In this document: positions 60,401-64,000 of the stretch, piece after piece | Layout of the letters: each line of letters opens with the position of its first letter | How positions within the stretch are numbered: the first letter of the stretch is position 1 | NCBI GenBank assembly: GCA_008508345.1 | Contig: QNGE01001285.1 | Coordinates: 70,837-134,836 of the forward strand | Length of the DNA stretch: 64,000 nt | Source: Paragonimus westermani | Taxonomy: Eukaryota > Platyhelminthes > Trematoda > Plagiorchiida > Troglotrematidae | Reading direction: 5' to 3' | The notes under the pieces: model-generated | The model's input: the letters and a program-made list of their open reading frames with translations, nothing else | What the model was told of the DNA's origin: nothing | Databases searched by the model: none | Made by a program: the position numbers and the translations under genes

Positions 60401-62496
60401 ATGAAGATTGCGTGTGACTTCAGTGTAATCGTGACTGATATTCACCTAGACCTGCCTGTTTTAACTATTGAACTGTGTTGCGATTTCGATTTGAACGAAT
60501 CAGTTGAACGGGGTCCAATACAGTTCATTCTTGCACAGCCTGTCGCCTTTTGTTTGATCATTATATTCATGTGTTTTACCAAAAGATGGAAACATCATGC
60601 AAGTAGGTGTTGGTATACTTATATGAAACCTATTTAGAATATCGCCATAATGTTATACAATATGTGACAGCCCCGGTTGTGTAAAAGGCAATGTCAGAAC
60701 CACTGAGGCTTTTAAGTTAAAACAAATGAACCGTTCCACATTATAATTCACTCCATATACAGCTTAATATAGATGGGTTAAATGTCCTGTGAGATAACTA
60801 CGTCGGTTGGTCGGTCTGTATCTGATCATTCACGGTGTAGTTTGCTCAGTGCAGAAATTTGCTGGACATAAACGTGATGGATAGAAAGCGTGTTGCATTA
60901 AGCATACGGGAAGGCATCAGCACATAAACCGGCTGTTAGTTTCTCCGTCACTTAAAGTAGGGATGTCAAGTGAAATTTATATTTCATATCCGCAGGCCGA
61001 AAGTCGAAGAAATAAACCAAGAAAATGTTTTACCTTGGGGCTTTGCAACATGTATAAAATGATTATATACATATGAGTATAATTAGTGTATATGTACTTA
61101 ATGCACACGAAGCATCGGACTTGCCGAGTAGACCAACAAAGATAAGTGATGTGAACTAACTCCGTCATTTAATATTATCTAATAATACAGCGCTCAGCCA
61201 GTTTGACGAACTCTTGCATTTCACTGGAGTTAACGAGGTTTTGCGTTGGTTTATCTCAGATGAAGATGGCCAGACAAACTAAAAGCTAGGCACACGAGGT
61301 TACGATTGAGCCTTAAGGATTCAATGATTATTCCGTGTATATCGTTAGGGTAAAGTAGCATGCTCACCTGCAATTCACGTAAAGCAGAGTGCGACTGTCT
61401 GACGAGACACTGTCTTTTTGCCCAATTATGTTTACTCAAATATAGGTATCCTTTTGCCATAGGTTGGTCAGCGGTCTATCTGAATGAAAGAACCGTGTTT
61501 AAAGTTGAATGGTATTCAATCTATAAAAGAGAAACTGTTAGGTTAAAATTGTAAAACTATGACGTCCAGTTATTCTTTGTTGTTACCTCATTGACAGTAA
61601 TAGTAATTATGCAGCCAGTATCTGAAACCACAAGGAAAAGCACTTGGTGGAAATGGATTGTCGTAACTTAGCAACATACTGACAGTTATTCCACTGAGTA
61701 GTGTCATAAACTCCCTGTGTTACGATCAGCCTTAAAGCAGTAGACATTGATGAAGATAAAATGTGCACTCAAAACTGATTCCAGCACAGGATTTTCTGTG
61801 TTGAGTGAGGATGCACATATGCAGAAGACTGTCTTCCACCTGAATATTTGTCTTAAAAATACTTCGTTTCTTAATGATATGCGGTAATAGTATGGGGTTT
61901 TATTATGTTTAAAACAGAGAAGTCATACGGTGGCGTGTTAACATTTTGCTTACCATCACCAGTCACAACGTAATGCAATTGAACACCTTGAAAACTTTAT
62001 TTCACAGTACACAGAGGATTTTGAGGGACTTGCTAACAGAATTATAGGTTTGCTATGGATAGTCCGTTGGACACCTTAAGAATGACTGAGCTGTAAGTTC
62101 CAGATTACATGGTTAAATCGTCATTGTATAAAAAGGTACGTTGAAGATATTCTGAGCTTTATTGAAGTTGCCGAGTGTGAGCTGTTTTTAACCTTCTTGA
62201 CGATCTCACGAAGTCATATACAATAATAATTTGGCCTTTCTGGTGTATTTTTGTCCAGATGTGTGGAATGGTTCTGCTGGATCAGAGTCGTTATCGAGAG
62301 AGCGTGGGATACTGTAAATATGATAGTGTATCTGGATGAACTTGGTTCAGGGGTTGAGTTCCTTTATTCAAAATTCACCACACAACAATCCGGTGTTACA
62401 AAACGGCAACAAGCCGTCTTTTCTGTCATGTTGTTGCAGTTAAAAAGGATGCGCACGGTGCAAACACTTTTCGTGAAAAGTTGTTCTCCACTGTAA
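60401..62496 (+). CDS. predicted three-exon gene, 172 residues, unrecognised
   Basis: Exons 60401-60602, 61463-61541 and 62259-62496 join in phase (1, then 2) to 519 coding bases. Donors are ATGCAA|GTAGGT and GTTAG|GTTAAA; acceptors are CCTTTTGCCATAG and a strong TGTATTTTTGTCCAG. AATAAA lies at 62646, 150 bases after the stop. The product begins MKIACDFSVIVTDIHLDLPV, has one probable membrane segment at residues 47-60 (VAFCLIIIFMCFTKRW), then WSAVYLNERTVFKVEWYSIY, VEWFCWIRVVIERAW, YLDELGSGVEFLYSKF and a basic C-terminus. This would be a single-pass membrane protein with no obvious signal peptide. No family is recognised. The start is tentative; an upstream exon is possible, and the donor at 61541 is weak. 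Confidence 0.4.
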
Positions 62497-62645
62497 TGTG
62501 ACTAGAAATTAACCGCGCCCCATCGTTACACTTCAGCCACTATGAGCGAATTACATAAGCTGACATCACGAACACATCAAATTTGGTGGATTTATATTGA
62601 GTCAAGCCTTCTTGAGTCCCAGGAGCACAAATTAACTTAGAATTG

Positions 62646-62651
62646 AATAAA
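62646..62651 (+). promoter_or_regulatory. AATAAA poly(A) signal
   Basis: It lies 150 bases after the stop codon of the three-exon gene at 62496 and is the nearest canonical signal. Confidence 0.4.
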
Positions 62652-62659
62652 AACTTGTG

Positions 62660-64000
62660 GAGCGGCCAAAATATCAAGGCAAGTTGGGACTGCCTGAAGC
62701 TGTGCGAGCTGTTGTTTCAGCGATCCTCTGTCGGTTCATATTAAAGCAAACGGTAAAGAGAGGGGAAAACTTGTTGGGGTGCTTCAGAGGGATAATAAAA
62801 GGGCAGTGAATTGCCAAGATGTTGAGGTGTGCGCGGCAAACAGCTGCACGGGATGCCAAACTACCTTGGTGAGTACGAGTTGTAAATCATTGCGTCCAAA
62901 CCAATACACATCGGTGTTGACACGAGTCTTTTATATTTTTGTAATCATATAGCGACAACTTTGGTGGACAATACCTCATGCAGGTAGATTTCTGTATTAT
63001 GTGTTTGTACCAAAGACAAGGGTACGTTTTAGATTTCCGCTACCACTGAAGTGTACAGCGCAAAGAGTAAAGGATAAACAGCCGGGATTCCTTTGATCAT
63101 AACGTGCATTCGTTAAAAACACAACAATATGCAACATGTGAACGTGTCTAAAGTGGTTTACGATTAATTACACCAGCCTCGATAGTGTATGATCCATTAA
63201 CTTACAACGGTACTCATTATCGATAATATTGTTTGTGAAATGTGATCACTGGCATTTCAGAACCTCCGCTGAGTCAATAAAATTTGCATGTAAACTGCTG
63301 ACTGACAGTTGCCGTTCCATCCATTACTTAGTTACCAGATTTGATCAAATCTGGCGAAGAGTGCACGGTTAAAGCGGCCTTCCAGATGCTTGAGATAGTT
63401 TGAACATCTAAAAGCAGGCCACCACTAGTAAGGTGACCACACTTCAGAGTTAGTTATAACCATTTGTCTCATTGTTCATAAGATTTCGAATGTGAACTGG
63501 TTTTATGACCTTTAATACAAGCTGGCCAACCGTTAGATGGATAACTGTCTGTTCAGAAAATCAACTGATTTCGTCTGTCTAAAGGATTTTTACAGTTCGC
63601 CTTTAGTTTAACAATTACTAACCAGTAGACGATAAGATGGAATGATTGGTCCACACTAGAAAAACTGACCTCCAGCGGCGAAGTGAGGTTCAGTTATTGT
63701 TTACATAAACTTGTACACTTTAATACTTGGTGTACTGCCGGCTTTTTGTATTGTTCGCTCAACATCTATTACAGTATTTAAAAGATCAGGCAAGTTTTCT
63801 AAAGAAGCTGTTGAGTAATATTAGACATTTTGCCATATTGTATGCGTCTGAGAAGTTTGTTACAGCACATTTTAATAGAATAACTTATGTTATGATTGTT
63901 CTGTCTTAAGCAAATCCGAACTCTACTCTTCGTCAACGTCCTTGTGGGACGGTTTCATTATTTTTTCTGTTAATAACACATCGTTTAAGCTAGAACGGAC
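62660..64000. other. non-coding DNA to the window end
   Basis: No gene or recognisable repeat was found. Confidence 0.35.

Noticed and set aside
1..64000. CRISPR array, operons, rRNA genes or prophage
   Set aside because: No regularly spaced repeats, no tightly packed genes and no rRNA-like blocks were seen; the sequence is eukaryotic in style.

Overview
The window reads as nuclear DNA of a flatworm, most likely a digenean trematode. The composition is AT-leaning. Coding sequence is sparse and split into short exons by GT-AG introns. I see no operons, bacterial ribosome sites or long continuous genes. Decayed Penelope-like elements, non-LTR retrotransposon fragments and tRNA-derived SINE-like repeats are scattered through the non-coding DNA. 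The species cannot be fixed from sequence alone.

The safest gene is at 3039-4567 (+): the last two coding exons of a BRD7/BRD9-family bromodomain protein, a subunit of SWI/SNF remodelling complexes. Its bromodomain exons must lie left of the window. The most interesting new model is a compact five-exon gene on the minus strand (15286-14354). It encodes a 176-residue protein with an N-terminal signal peptide. All introns are phase-consistent, a poly(A) signal lies 24 bases after the stop, and a splice acceptor abuts the ATG, which may be a spliced-leader trans-splicing site.

Other models are built from exons with good splice sites and compatible phases. They are a plus-strand gene ending at 27891 with a poly(A) signal at 28289; a plus-strand gene at 36975-40927 with a poly(A) signal at 40958; a large minus-strand gene with exons from 57625 down to 43377 whose leucine-rich peptides suggest a helical repeat protein; and a plus-strand three-exon gene at 60401-62496 (172 residues). 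I do not recognise the product of any of these, and all need transcript support.

Mobile DNA by position: a non-LTR C-terminus with a C2H2-like knuckle (498-797, -); an RTE-like 3' end (5260-6110, -); a Penelope-like GIY-YIG fragment between about 180-bp inverted arms (9785-10720); a non-LTR reverse transcriptase piece (18965-19454, -); a dispersed repeat with a shared end (21438-21760, 32872-32924, 47703-48030); a tRNA-like palindromic unit (29792-29915); a Penelope-like reverse transcriptase plus GIY-YIG remnant (33480-35230, +); SINE-like units at 35545, 41325, 42425 and 52060; and a second inverted-repeat pair (50465-51210). The rest looks like intron or intergenic DNA.
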